From: DATBLE01 sp963775695
GTDB taxonomy: Bacteria > Actinomycetota > Thermoleophilia > Gaiellales > Gaiellaceae
Direction of reading: 5' to 3'
Assembly (NCBI GenBank): GCA_963775695.1
Contig: CAVZJU010000001.1
Coordinates: 1 to 64,000, forward strand
Length of the DNA stretch: 64,000 nucleotides
The notes beneath the pieces are model-generated. The model made no database searches. It worked only from the letters and a program-made list of their open reading frames with translations, and was not told the origin of the DNA. This document shows, one piece after another, positions 1-7,920 of this stretch. The position numbers and the translations under genes are program-made. Position 1 is the first letter of the stretch. The number at the start of each line of letters is the position of its first letter.

Positions 1-7
1 TTAGCGC

Positions 8-138
8 GCTAGACCTTCCCGGCAGTCTTCCATTCCGCCCCAGATCTGCTTCATCTCGCTCGCGGTCGAGCGCACCGAGCTTGCGGCGCCCAGCTTTCCC
101 TGCGCGACCTGGGCGAACATCTTCGGGATCAGGGACGG
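8..138 (-). pseudogene. Remnant of solute-binding protein 3' end
   Basis: This stretch closely matches the last ~130 nt of the intact solute-binding protein gene that ends at 7921, including the stop codon and the words SLIPKMFAQVAQGKL and STASEMKQIW in translation. A one-base insertion near position 40 (CCGCCCCA against TCGCCCA in the intact copy) shifts the frame, so the ending differs. Similarity stops abruptly near 138. I see no upstream part of the gene, so this is a detached, decaying duplicate and not a gene. Positions 139-241 hold nothing I recognise. Confidence 0.8.
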
Positions 139-241
139 GCTCCTCCAGGAACCGCTCTCCCCCAGATCAGCCGCCTCCGCGACAACCTCTGGCTCCACCT
201 CGCGACCGACGGCGCATCACCGTAGCTCGCCAGGGCGCCGC

Positions 242-407
242 CTACTTCAGGTCCTTGTTCGACTCCATGTCGACGGCCGTTCGTGTCGACTCGTATCGAT
301 GCGTGCCGGCACCTCCCTCGTGAACGAGCGGCGGCCGATTTCGAACGCGTCCTCGTGACATCTCGTGTCGATTCGTGACGACGCGTTCGGTGGCAGCGTG
401 GCTGCGC
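242..407 (-). repeat. Dispersed repeat, copy A
   Basis: First of four ~165-180 bp repeats (others at 6821, 7532 and 11004). Read on the minus strand it opens with a box containing CACCGAACG and GTCGTCACGA, has a divergent middle with degenerate ~10-nt units resembling GACACGAACC, and closes with CATGGAGTCGAACAAGGACC followed by TGAAGTAG. The last ~30 nt are identical to the 3' end, stop codon included, of the glycosyltransferase gene ending at 14648. It lies directly downstream of the arylsulfotransferase-like gene. Confidence 0.75.
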
Positions 408-429
408 CCGTCCCCGGGCGCGAGCCGGA

Positions 430-1923
430 TCAGTCCCGTCCGGCGCCGAACCTGCCGAACCATCCTGACGGGCGCGGTTCCGCGGGAGAGGTCCTCGTCT
501 GGGCTCCGACCGCCCGGACGGCGACGTAGCGGTCGAGCAGGAAGCCGAGGTCGATCGCGGTCTCGAAGCCGTCCTCGGCAGCGTGGGCGATGGGCCGCAG
601 GTGCTCCGGGTCGGGGCCGGCGAGAACGACCCAGCCCGTGACGCCTGTGGCGCCGTTCCAGCTCGCGTAAGCGGTCAGCCGCCCGCCGCCGTCGGTGCGC
701 AGCGCGAGCGTCGGCGGAGTGGAGGGCCGACCGCTCCACGGCAGGCGGTAGGCACGGTAGGAGTCCGCTCCGTCGCTCGACTGGAAATGCCCGTCGAAGA
801 GCACGCGCCCGGCGTGGTCGAACTCGGTGAAGTTCGGATTGGCGCCCCAGCCGACGAAGACGTTCCCGTTCGGCAGCAGCTGCGTATCCCCCTGGCTGCC
901 GGACAGGAGACCGCCCGGGTGGGGGTAGGCCCGGGCGAGCGTGGCGGTCATCGCGTGCTGGTCGACGTGGAGGACCATGGGCCGCGACTGCGAGGCGAGC
1001 GGCGGATCGGCGTCGTTGTCGAACAGGGAGATCTCGTCGCCCGGGCCCCAGCGCGCGTCGTGCTGCCAGCCGAAGCTCGTGCCGGTGCCCATCCTGAAGT
1101 CGCTCCTCTTGCCGCCGAGGCGCCAGACGACCTTTCCAGTCGCGCGGTCGATCTCGTAGATCGTGTGCGTGTTGCGGGCGGAGACGAGGAGGTTCCCGTC
1201 TGCGTCCTCGTCGACCGAGTTGACGTGGAAGTAGTCGTATGGCGCCGCCTTCGCACCCTGTGCCGCCGGCGGCGGCTTCGAGAACGACTCGGCCACGCCG
1301 ACCTCCGGCAGGCTGTGCCACTCGAACAGCACCTTGCCGCTCGGGATCGCCACCTCCTGAACGATCCCGTCGAACACCTTGCCGTCCTTGGGGCCTCCGA
1401 CGGAGGAGAGGTCGTAGGGGATCCGGTGGTACACCGTGATCAGCGCCGTGTTCCGCGGGGTGAGCAGGAACTCGTGGACGTCTGCGGCGTAGCCGTTTCC
1501 CGCGTGCACGGTCGCGACCACGCGGTACGAGGTGTCCATGATCACGTCGTAGCCGTTGCCGACCCCCTGGTCGGCGTGACCCCGCCACCAGGTGAGCACG
1601 GGGCGGCCCCGGTAGACCTGCTCGCGGAAGTCCGCGACGCCCTCGGTGTTCAGCGGCCGGAACCAGACGACCTGCCCGGTGTCGTCGAGGATCAGCGGGC
1701 CGGGCTGGACGGCATGGCTCTTCGGCGCGAGGAAGACGTAGCCCGGCATCGTGTGACGCGCGGGCGTCGTGATCTTCACCACCGGGGGAGTGAGGTCGGG
1801 CCGCGAGACGAAATGCTGGACGGTGTCCTCGCTGTTCCCGCACCCGGCCGTCGCCGCGGCGGCGACCACCAGCGGAACGACGAGGAGCCCTCGCCCTAGA
1901 CCAGGCCGCCCGAGTAGCGCCAT
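430..1923 (-). CDS. Arylsulfotransferase-like secreted lipoprotein
   Basis: Predicted 497-residue protein of the arylsulfotransferase (ASST) beta-propeller type. The N-terminus is hydrophobic and ends in TAGC with Cys28 as likely lipidation site, so it should be anchored outside the membrane. The middle contains FHVNSVDEDADGN, NTHTIYEID and TGKVVWRLGG, which are typical of the family and include a candidate catalytic His, followed by further blades such as GDTQLLPNGNVFVGWG. Family members move sulfate from one aromatic donor to an acceptor, but the substrate here is unknown. It is last in a minus-strand set with the acyltransferase, sulfatase-like and phosphodiesterase-like genes; its start overlaps the upstream gene by 28 nt. 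A role in glycan sulfation is tempting but unproven. Confidence 0.8.
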   Translation of the reverse strand: MALLGRPGLGRGLLVVPLVVAAAATAGCGNSEDTVQHFVSRPDLTPPVVKITTPARHTMPGYVFLAPKSHAVQPGPLILDDTGQVVWFRPLNTEGVADFREQVYRGRPVLTWWRGHADQGVGNGYDVIMDTSYRVVATVHAGNGYAADVHEFLLTPRNTALITVYHRIPYDLSSVGGPKDGKVFDGIVQEVAIPSGKVLFEWHSLPEVGVAESFSKPPPAAQGAKAAPYDYFHVNSVDEDADGNLLVSARNTHTIYEIDRATGKVVWRLGGKRSDFRMGTGTSFGWQHDARWGPGDEISLFDNDADPPLASQSRPMVLHVDQHAMTATLARAYPHPGGLLSGSQGDTQLLPNGNVFVGWGANPNFTEFDHAGRVLFDGHFQSSDGADSYRAYRLPWSGRPSTPPTLALRTDGGGRLTAYASWNGATGVTGWVVLAGPDPEHLRPIAHAAEDGFETAIDLGFLLDRYVAVRAVGAQTRTSPAEPRPSGWFGRFGAGRD

Positions 1924-3026
1924 GGGCCGGGCTCGAGCCGGATGCCGCGCTTACGGCTGAACTCGCGAACGGAATCCAGGACGACGCCTCCGTTGCCGTG
2001 GACTCGGCGGGCGAGCAGGTCGAGGACCGCGCAGCCCGGAGGCGGGTCGCCGGCCAGGCGCAGCGTCAGGACGACGACCTCGCCGTCCGCGACCGGCGGC
2101 TCGAACCCGTCGCCGACCTCGTCGACGCCGAGAACGAGCGAGCTCGTGCCGTCCCTCCGGAGCGCGAACCCGTTCTCGATCGGTGAGACGTCGTGGCCGA
2201 GCAACTCCAGGAGCTCGCGGAGATCGTCCAGCATCTGGCCCAGGACGACGGCCTGTCGCTCGGGCGGGAGCGGTCGGGACGCCGAGACGGCCACCTCCGC
2301 CGGCACGCCGAGCGCGAGCTTGCCGGCCGGGATGTTCGTGACCACGTAGGAGTTCGAGCCGACGATCGCCTCGCGGCCGATCCTGCAGCCGGCGTAGACG
2401 ACCGTCCCGATCCCAACCTGGGCGCGGTCCTCGATCACCACCGGCGCGAAGCGGTTCTCGAACCCCTCCAGCACCGAGTGCCCGATGTTGTGGGTGACGA
2501 TCACCGAGCGCATCGTCAGGAACACCTCGCGCCCGACCAGCACCGGCCGGCACGGGTTCACGAAGGCGTCGTCACCCAGGAACAGCAGGTCGCCGGCGGC
2601 AAACGTCCCCCAGGGATCGCGGGCGCCGCCTCCGCCGATCCGCACGTCGCGGCCGATGTGCCCGTTCGCGCCGATGAAGGCGTGGCGGCAGCGGATCTCC
2701 AGGCGGGGCCCGAAGTGGGTGAGCGGCCCGACGGCGAAGATCTCGTCGCACCGGACGTTCCCGCCGTCGCCGATCGAGACCCCGTCGTCGATCACGATCT
2801 GCGGGGCGGCGACGAGTGTGCCCTTCCCCAGGGTGACGCCCTCGCCGATCCGGGCGCCGTGCTCCCGGAGGGCGGCGACGCGCTCCTCGGAGGGGAGCGA
2901 CCCGAACCCGTCCGGATCCCGATGCAGCGACTCGAGGAAGGCGCCGTCGACCCGGCCCTCGTCCGCGCCCAGGGCGAGGCTTTCGGGGAGCGACACTCCG
3001 TCGGTCGCGATGCCTGCCAGGAGCAT
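1896..3026 (-). CDS. Hexapeptide-repeat (left-handed beta-helix) acyltransferase-like protein
   Basis: 376 residues. Residues ~57-235 carry the I-G-x-G and V-x-I-G rhythm of left-handed beta-helix acyltransferases (ARIGEGVTLGKGTLV, HIGRDVRIGGG, IEDRAQVGIGTVV, CRIGREAIVGSNSYV), ending with NIPAGKLALGVPA, the usual end of such a helix. The C-terminal ~140 residues are not familiar and may bind the acceptor. Members usually acetylate sugars or move acyl groups with CoA donors. The ATG overlaps the TGA of the upstream sulfatase-like gene by one base, implying translational coupling. The acceptor cannot be read from sequence. Confidence 0.75.
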   Translation of the reverse strand: MLLAGIATDGVSLPESLALGADEGRVDGAFLESLHRDPDGFGSLPSEERVAALREHGARIGEGVTLGKGTLVAAPQIVIDDGVSIGDGGNVRCDEIFAVGPLTHFGPRLEIRCRHAFIGANGHIGRDVRIGGGGARDPWGTFAAGDLLFLGDDAFVNPCRPVLVGREVFLTMRSVIVTHNIGHSVLEGFENRFAPVVIEDRAQVGIGTVVYAGCRIGREAIVGSNSYVVTNIPAGKLALGVPAEVAVSASRPLPPERQAVVLGQMLDDLRELLELLGHDVSPIENGFALRRDGTSSLVLGVDEVGDGFEPPVADGEVVVLTLRLAGDPPPGCAVLDLLARRVHGNGGVVLDSVREFSRKRGIRLEPGPWRYSGGLV

Positions 3027-4195
3027 CAGAGGTAGCCTAGGTCACCGAGCCGCTTCTCGACCATGGCTTCCTCCTCGGCGGACAGCGTCTCGCGCGGAAC
3101 GCCGTCGACCTCGGCGCGGAGCCGGTCGCGCAGTTCCTGCGGCGCGTCGGGACGGGGATGGCGCTCGCGCGGGTCGAGATCGAGCCGGAAGGCATCCTCG
3201 TCTCCGGTCGCGAGGTCGATGATCAGCTTCCAGGGCGGGACGCGCAGGGCGAGCCCGGCGAGCGCGCCCTTGTCGGTGCGGACCGCAACGGCAGGGCGGT
3301 CGCCCTCGACGGCGAGGAGCGACTCGCCGTCGAGCCCGTCGAGCGGGGCCCCGGCCAGCTCGAGCAGTGTCGGCATCACATCCACGAGCCGGACCTGCTC
3401 ACGGACGACGCCGGCCTCGACCCCGGGGGCCGAGAGGACGAGCGGCACCTCGAGGATCTCGTCGAACAGCGTCGCCCCGTGCATGTGGTAGGTGCCCTGC
3501 ACCGCGGACTTGTCCTCGAAGCGCTCGCCCCACGACTCGCCGTGGTCGGCGAGGAACGCGATCGCCGTCCCGTCGCGGACGCCCGCGTCGTCGAGCGCCT
3601 GCAGGAACGACGCGAAGACCTGCTCCGACTCGCGCTCGACCGCCCGACGGTAGCTCTCGTGCAGTGCGAGCAGCGCCGCGGCGTCGCCCGACTGGATCCC
3701 GCGCAGGATCTCGTCCTTGGCGGCCCGCCATTCGCCCTGCTCGGCGTGCAGGACGTCGTACGGCATGTGCGTCGCCCAGCTGTGGAACCAGAGGCAGAAG
3801 GGCCGGTCCGCGCGCTCCTTCAGCCAGACGGCGGCCCCGTCCATCGTCTCCGAGGTCCCGGCGATGTTCGCGTCGGAGAAACCGCGGAAGAGGTAGTCCC
3901 GGTCGAAGACGAAGCTGCCGGTCTCGTAGCCGTAGGCGGCCGCGACGGTGAAGAGCGTCGGCAGGGCCGGGTCGAGGACGGCGTCCCAGTGCAGGTAGCC
4001 GTGGTGGTGGGGATAGAGGCCGGTGAGGATCGACGTCGTGGACGGAGCCGTCCACGGGGCGGCGGCGATCGCCTGGTCGTAGCGGACGCCTCCCGCGGCG
4101 AAGGCGTCGATCGTCGGCGTGCGCGCCCGCCGGGCGCCGTAGCAGCCGACGTGGTCGGTGCGCAGGGCGTCGGCGACGTAGACGACGAGGTTCAC
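3026..4195 (-). CDS. Sulfatase-like hydrolase (alkaline phosphatase superfamily)
   Basis: 389 residues from a GTG start overlapping the upstream stop by 4 nt (GTGA). The N-terminus VYVADALRTDHVGCYG provides metal-binding acids, FLADHGESWGERF holds the D-H-G metal motif, and the end SLLAVEGDRPAV is typical of sulfatase-fold proteins. The usual C/S-x-P-S-R active-site signature is replaced by T49-A-P-S-T53, so formylglycine cannot form there and Thr49 would be the likely nucleophile. That makes it closer to phosphatase/phosphodiesterase or phosphotransferase members than to a true sulfatase. No signal peptide is visible, so it may act in the cytoplasm. It is coupled to the phosphodiesterase-like gene upstream. 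Confidence 0.8.
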   Translation of the reverse strand: MNLVVYVADALRTDHVGCYGARRARTPTIDAFAAGGVRYDQAIAAAPWTAPSTTSILTGLYPHHHGYLHWDAVLDPALPTLFTVAAAYGYETGSFVFDRDYLFRGFSDANIAGTSETMDGAAVWLKERADRPFCLWFHSWATHMPYDVLHAEQGEWRAAKDEILRGIQSGDAAALLALHESYRRAVERESEQVFASFLQALDDAGVRDGTAIAFLADHGESWGERFEDKSAVQGTYHMHGATLFDEILEVPLVLSAPGVEAGVVREQVRLVDVMPTLLELAGAPLDGLDGESLLAVEGDRPAVAVRTDKGALAGLALRVPPWKLIIDLATGDEDAFRLDLDPRERHPRPDAPQELRDRLRAEVDGVPRETLSAEEEAMVEKRLGDLGYL

Positions 4196-5595
4196 GCCGA
4201 GAGCCTCTCCGCGAGGCTCCGGCCCCGCATCCCATCGGGCGCGTCGATCCCGAGCAGGTCGAGCACGGTCGGGGCGATGTCGAGCAGATGCGCGTTCAGC
4301 TCGCCGCGCGCGGTCACGCCGGCGCCGGCGGCGATCAGGATCCCGTCCTGCGCGTGGTTGGCGTCGTCCGGGCCGGTGTCGTTCTCGAGCGTGTGCACAC
4401 CCTCCTCCCCGCCGACGGTCGCGACCGAGCGCCACAGGAGGTCGCCGAAGACGACGATCAGGTCGGGTGCGACGCCGTTCACCTCCTCGTAGAGCTCCTC
4501 GGGCTTGTACACGCGGGTCGCCATCGGCCGGCCCTCGTCGTCGGGGATCGCGGCCAGCCGGGCGGCGAGATCGTCGCGGACGCGCTCGTAGTCCTCCGGC
4601 GCGACCGTCCCGTCGGGCTCGCGGCCGCGGACGTTGAGGAACACGCGCGCGTAGTAGCCGCCGTCACCCCAGGCAGTCGTCCTCGCCCAGTCGATGCCGA
4701 CCTCCCGGGGAAGGCAGAGGCGGTCCGGCTCGCTCCGGAGGGCGAGCAGCCCCTCACGGCGGAGCCACTCGTTCACCCGGATCCCGCCGTCGAGACGCTT
4801 CGCTCCGTGGTCCGAGAGGACGAGCACGAGCGTCTCGTCGTCGGCGTGCCCGAGCAGGCCGCCGATCAGGCCGTCCACATGGCGGTAGTAGTCGCGGATC
4901 GAGTGCTCGTACGGGTTCCCCGGCTCGTGCTTGCGGTGCTGCGGGTCCATGTACTTCCAGAGCCCGTGGTGGATGCGGTCGTGACCCATCTCGACCATTG
5001 CGAACAGCTGCCACGGCTTGGTCTCCAGGAGATGGTCGGCGAGGCGAAAGCGCTTGTCCGTCATCTCGTACAGGTCGGCGAGCAGCCTGTCCTTGTCCTC
5101 TGTGCGGAAGTCGCGCGCGTCGAGGATGTACTCCCCGACGACCTCGGCGATCTCCTCGCGAAGGCCGGGCGGGAACGTGTACCGGCTCTCCACGGACGGA
5201 GTGAGGAAGCAGGCGACCATCACGCCGCGAAGAGGCTTCGGCGGGTACGTGCCGGGGACGCCGAGGACGATCGAGGACCCGCCCGCACGGCCGACGAGGT
5301 CCCAGAGGCGCGGTGCGTGGATCGCAGTCGAGTCGGCGATGAAGCCGCCCTCGTACGTGCGGTCGCTGCGGTTGCGGAAGCCGTAGACGCCGAGGTCGCC
5401 CGGCGTCCGGCTGGCCATCATGCAGGACCAGGCGGGGACCGTGATCGGCGGGATCACCGAGGTCAGCCGTCCGTGGACGCCGCGCGCCATCAGCTCCGAG
5501 AGCACGGGCAGCTCTTCCCGCCAGGCGTCGAGGAGCGAGGGCTCGGCGCAGTCGAGCCCGATGATCATCACCTTGTGTGTGCGCTGCCCACCCAC
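4192..5595 (-). CDS. Type I phosphodiesterase / alkaline phosphatase family protein
   Basis: About 467 residues. The core opens with VMIIGLDCAEPSL (metal-binding Asp), followed by ITVPAWSCMMASRTPG (nucleophile region), MGHDRIHHGLWKYMD, LVLSDHGAKRLDGGIRVNEWL and the C-terminal DIAPTVLDLLGI, the order seen in nucleotide pyrophosphatase/phosphodiesterase-type proteins. I chose the GTG at 5595; GTG 5571 or ATG 5568 are equally possible, and an ORF extends up to 5673 with poor N-terminal sequence. It heads the four-gene minus-strand set ending at 430 and overlaps the sulfatase-like gene by 4 nt. The substrate is unknown; the neighbourhood points to a surface glycan or its phospho-linkage. Confidence 0.8.
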   Translation of the reverse strand: MGGQRTHKVMIIGLDCAEPSLLDAWREELPVLSELMARGVHGRLTSVIPPITVPAWSCMMASRTPGDLGVYGFRNRSDRTYEGGFIADSTAIHAPRLWDLVGRAGGSSIVLGVPGTYPPKPLRGVMVACFLTPSVESRYTFPPGLREEIAEVVGEYILDARDFRTEDKDRLLADLYEMTDKRFRLADHLLETKPWQLFAMVEMGHDRIHHGLWKYMDPQHRKHEPGNPYEHSIRDYYRHVDGLIGGLLGHADDETLVLVLSDHGAKRLDGGIRVNEWLRREGLLALRSEPDRLCLPREVGIDWARTTAWGDGGYYARVFLNVRGREPDGTVAPEDYERVRDDLAARLAAIPDDEGRPMATRVYKPEELYEEVNGVAPDLIVVFGDLLWRSVATVGGEEGVHTLENDTGPDDANHAQDGILIAAGAGVTARGELNAHLLDIAPTVLDLLGIDAPDGMRGRSLAERLSA

Positions 5596-5751
5596 AACGT
5601 GGCACGGTAGCCGCCCGGCTACCGGCGGCCGGGCGCGAAACCTCGTACGCCCGCACGCGGATCGCGAAGGCATGCTCGTCGGCGGTGCAGGCGCCGGGGT
5701 CGTCGGTGTGCTGCTGGACGAGCCGAGCCTTCACTGCCTCGCGGCGGAAAC

Positions 5752-6681
5752 TCATCGCCGCGCAGCCGCATCGAATCGTGATTCGGCGAGCACACGTGCG
5801 AGCGGCAGGCTGACTTCCGGTCGTGTCAGGAGCCCAGGCGCAGCGTTCGGGACGAGCAGGCCGGCAACGCGTGCAAAGACGTTCTCGCCGTAGCTCCGGT
5901 CGAAGTCGACGGCGCCGTTCAGCTCGATGACGGTGTAGCCACCGTCGGCGAGCGGCAGGACATCGACGCCGACGAGGTCGGCCTCGACCGCGGCGGCGGC
6001 GGCCTGTGCGAGCGCGCAGGCGGCCGGCGGCGGCTCGACCGGTCGGCGCGTGCCGCCGAGCGCGATATTCGTTCGCCATTCGCCCGCGGCTGCGACCCGC
6101 TCGATCGCGCCGACGACCTGGCCGGCTGCGACCACCAGCCGCAGGTCGACCGCCTGGTTGGGGACGAACTCCTGGACGAGCACCCCCTGACGGCGGAACC
6201 AACGGCGGCGCGCGAGCTGCCGCAGGCACGTGCGCAGCTCTTCCGCATCCCGGCAGCGCTCGACGTCGCGTCCCCAGCTGCCGAACCGCGGCTTGACGAC
6301 ATACGGGCCGCCGAACAAGGGGGCGGTTTCCGGGTCGCCGAGCAGAGCCGTCCGCGGATGCGGCAGCCCTGCTCGGCGCAGCTGGAGCGCAGTCTGGAGC
6401 TTGTCGTGGCAGCGGAGCAGCGTTTTGGTGCCGTTCAGCACCTGCAGCCCATCGCTCTCGAGCCGGCGAAGCTCCCAAAGGGCGTCGCCGACGCCGTCGA
6501 GGCGGCGGCTCACGTCGGCCCGGCCGAGCAGAACGACGCCGTCGAGCCTTCCGAGCAGGCGTGCCGCCCGAAGCTGCGCCCCGCCCATGCGCCGGACCGG
6601 CACGCGCGCATCGCGGAACGCCCCGGCCAGCAGACGATTGGTTCCCGTACCCCGTTCCGCGACGATGACGAGTCCTCCCAC
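5752..6681 (-). CDS. RimK-type ATP-grasp ligase
   Basis: 309 residues with ATP-grasp architecture: an N-terminal domain, then DKLQTALQLRRAGLPHPRT (pre-ATP-grasp hinge), PYVVKPRFGSWGRDV (nucleotide-binding Lys), QEFVPNQAVDLRLVVAAG, and YTVIELNGAVDFDRSYGEN, where the E-L-N triad should bind Mg2+. This layout fits RimK/LysX-type enzymes that join an amino acid or similar amine to a carboxylate. No carrier-peptide gene lies beside it. It is separated from the phosphodiesterase-like gene by ~150 nt with no recognisable content, and repeat copy B lies upstream. The substrate is unknown. Confidence 0.75.
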   Translation of the reverse strand: MGGLVIVAERGTGTNRLLAGAFRDARVPVRRMGGAQLRAARLLGRLDGVVLLGRADVSRRLDGVGDALWELRRLESDGLQVLNGTKTLLRCHDKLQTALQLRRAGLPHPRTALLGDPETAPLFGGPYVVKPRFGSWGRDVERCRDAEELRTCLRQLARRRWFRRQGVLVQEFVPNQAVDLRLVVAAGQVVGAIERVAAAGEWRTNIALGGTRRPVEPPPAACALAQAAAAAVEADLVGVDVLPLADGGYTVIELNGAVDFDRSYGENVFARVAGLLVPNAAPGLLTRPEVSLPLARVLAESRFDAAARR

Positions 6682-6820
6682 GGCAGGGCAATCGTCTTCC
6701 CAGAAGATGAGAGTGGGCTAAGAGGCGCGTCAGGGTTTGGTCAACAGCCCCAGGCGGTTTCGGTGCGGCAGGTTGCGCTCCAGCCCTCCGAGCCGCGTGA
6801 GGCGGTTCGAGATGCCGCAT

Positions 6821-6983
6821 TACTTGAGCCCGTTGTTCGACTCCAGGTCGGCGACCCTCCATGACGGTTGTGTCGATGCGTGTGGACGCGTCCGTCCTGA
6901 AGAGACTCACGACGCGCGGAGCCCAACGTCGTACCGCTCCGTGCGGGTTCGTGACCATCCGTTCGGTTGCACGAAGGTTGCGC
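6821..6983 (-). repeat. Dispersed repeat, copy B (degenerate)
   Basis: The most diverged of the four copies. On the minus strand it keeps the opening box (CGCAACCTTCGTGCAACCG, then AACGGATGGTCACGAA), CACACGCATCGACACAACCG near the end, and a degraded terminal box reading TGGAGTCGAACAACGGGCTC then AAGTAA. The gap 6682-7063 contains this repeat and no gene. It abuts the point at which the IscA-like fragment at 7064 loses similarity to its family. Confidence 0.65.
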
Positions 6984-7063
6984 TGCCGGTTTGCCCCCAC
7001 GAACCTCGGAACGGCCACATCGTCTCGTCGTCAGAGGACGACTCCGATACGAGCGGTCTGCGG

Positions 7064-7270
7064 ATGGTCACCGAGCGGGCTGATGCCCAGGCGAACTTCC
7101 GGCTGAGTGTCGTTCCACTTCCCGCCGAGGACGACCAGGTGATCGAGGAGCAAGGAGCACGCGGCTTTTTCGAACCGGAGGCGGCGACGCTCTTGGACGA
7201 CAAGGTGCCCGACGCGAGCGTCGAGCAGAACCAGATCGCGTTCACGATCGCCGATCAGGTCGACGAGTAA
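7064..7270 (+). pseudogene. Truncated IscA/HesB-like fragment
   Basis: A 68-codon reading frame whose product resembles the C-terminal half of the actinobacterial IscA/HesB-like iron-sulfur family: a GLR-type strand, then LSVVPLPAEDDQVIEEQGAR, FFEPEAATLLDDKVPDA and a terminal FTIADQ. Similarity seems to begin slightly upstream (~7035) in the same frame, but the usual first ~30 residues with the leading helix are missing; repeat B occupies that side. I call it a truncated remnant, though a short expressed protein cannot be excluded. Positions 7271-7531 contain no gene that I recognise. Confidence 0.45.
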
Positions 7271-7531
7271 CGTCGAACGTCATAGGTCGGCGGTATTCGT
7301 GACTCGGGGTGTGGTCAGCGGGCGAGGCTCGTGAGAGAACGCCGAGCGTCGCGGCGCCGACATGAACTGCGTGACGTGGTGGCCGATCTTCTTGCTATGG
7401 CCGAACCGCGGCGAGTTCAGCGGCAGCGATAGGACGCTCGCGCCCGCCCGCAGGCGGCCCGGACGCAGGTAGTTGTACGGCCGGGGGCGGCACACGCGAT
7501 CAGCGTTGCCGCCCGGCCGCCGCCGTTTCTC

Positions 7532-7710
7532 CTAGCGCGGGTCTTTGTTCGACTCCAGGGCGGCGGCCGTTCGTGTCGGATGCTGTCGATCCTTGTCGGT
7601 GTGACTCGGGAGGTCTTTTGTGAGACCACCCGAGCCCGGGTTGTGACTTGCTTCCTGACGGCTGTGCCGGCTCGTGACGTTGCCTTCGGTTGCAGGCGGG
7701 TTGCGCGACG
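7532..7710 (-). repeat. Dispersed repeat, copy C
   Basis: On the minus strand it opens CGCAACCCGCCTGCAACCG, continues with GTCACGAGCCGGCACAG, and closes with CCGACACGAACGGCCGCCGC then TGGAGTCGAACAAAGACCC and GCGCTAG. It directly follows (minus direction) a decayed cyclase fragment, just as copy D directly follows the intact cyclase gene. Confidence 0.7.
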
Positions 7711-7749
7711 TGAAGGCGCCGCCTCGACGGCTCCACTCCCTGGTAGGCC

Positions 7750-7895
7750 GACGTGGCTGCCGGCTGCCGGACCGCGCGCTCAGCATCGTCATCGTGCGCG
7801 ACCGGCGCCCCGAACACCGCCAGCACCGCATCGCCGACGAGCCCTCCGGATTCTCCTTCCTGCAGACGGACAGATCGTCGCCGGCAGAGTCTAGG
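7750..7895 (-). pseudogene. Remnant of cyclase regulator gene with internal deletion
   Basis: The minus strand encodes a piece matching the zinc-ribbon end CxKENPEG of the intact cyclase at 14584, joined directly to VGDAVLAVFGAPVAH and DDDAERAVR from the cyclase catalytic domain. Roughly 75 codons between the two are missing. Upstream sequence (GTCTAGGC... and the region reading LDSAG in translation) also matches the intact locus, so the duplication included leader DNA. Nothing follows the AERAVR segment except repeat C. Confidence 0.75.
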
Positions 7896-7920
7896 CGGCC
7901 CAAATTCAGGTGCTTTCCGG

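Noticed and set aside
4192..5673. ATG at 5673 as start of the phosphodiesterase-like gene
   Set aside because: The extra N-terminal residues are arginine-rich and lack family similarity; the conserved domain begins at VMIIGLD, so a start near 5571-5595 is more likely.
7280..7495. 71-codon minus-strand frame
   Set aside because: No recognisable domain and no coupling with neighbours; probably non-coding.
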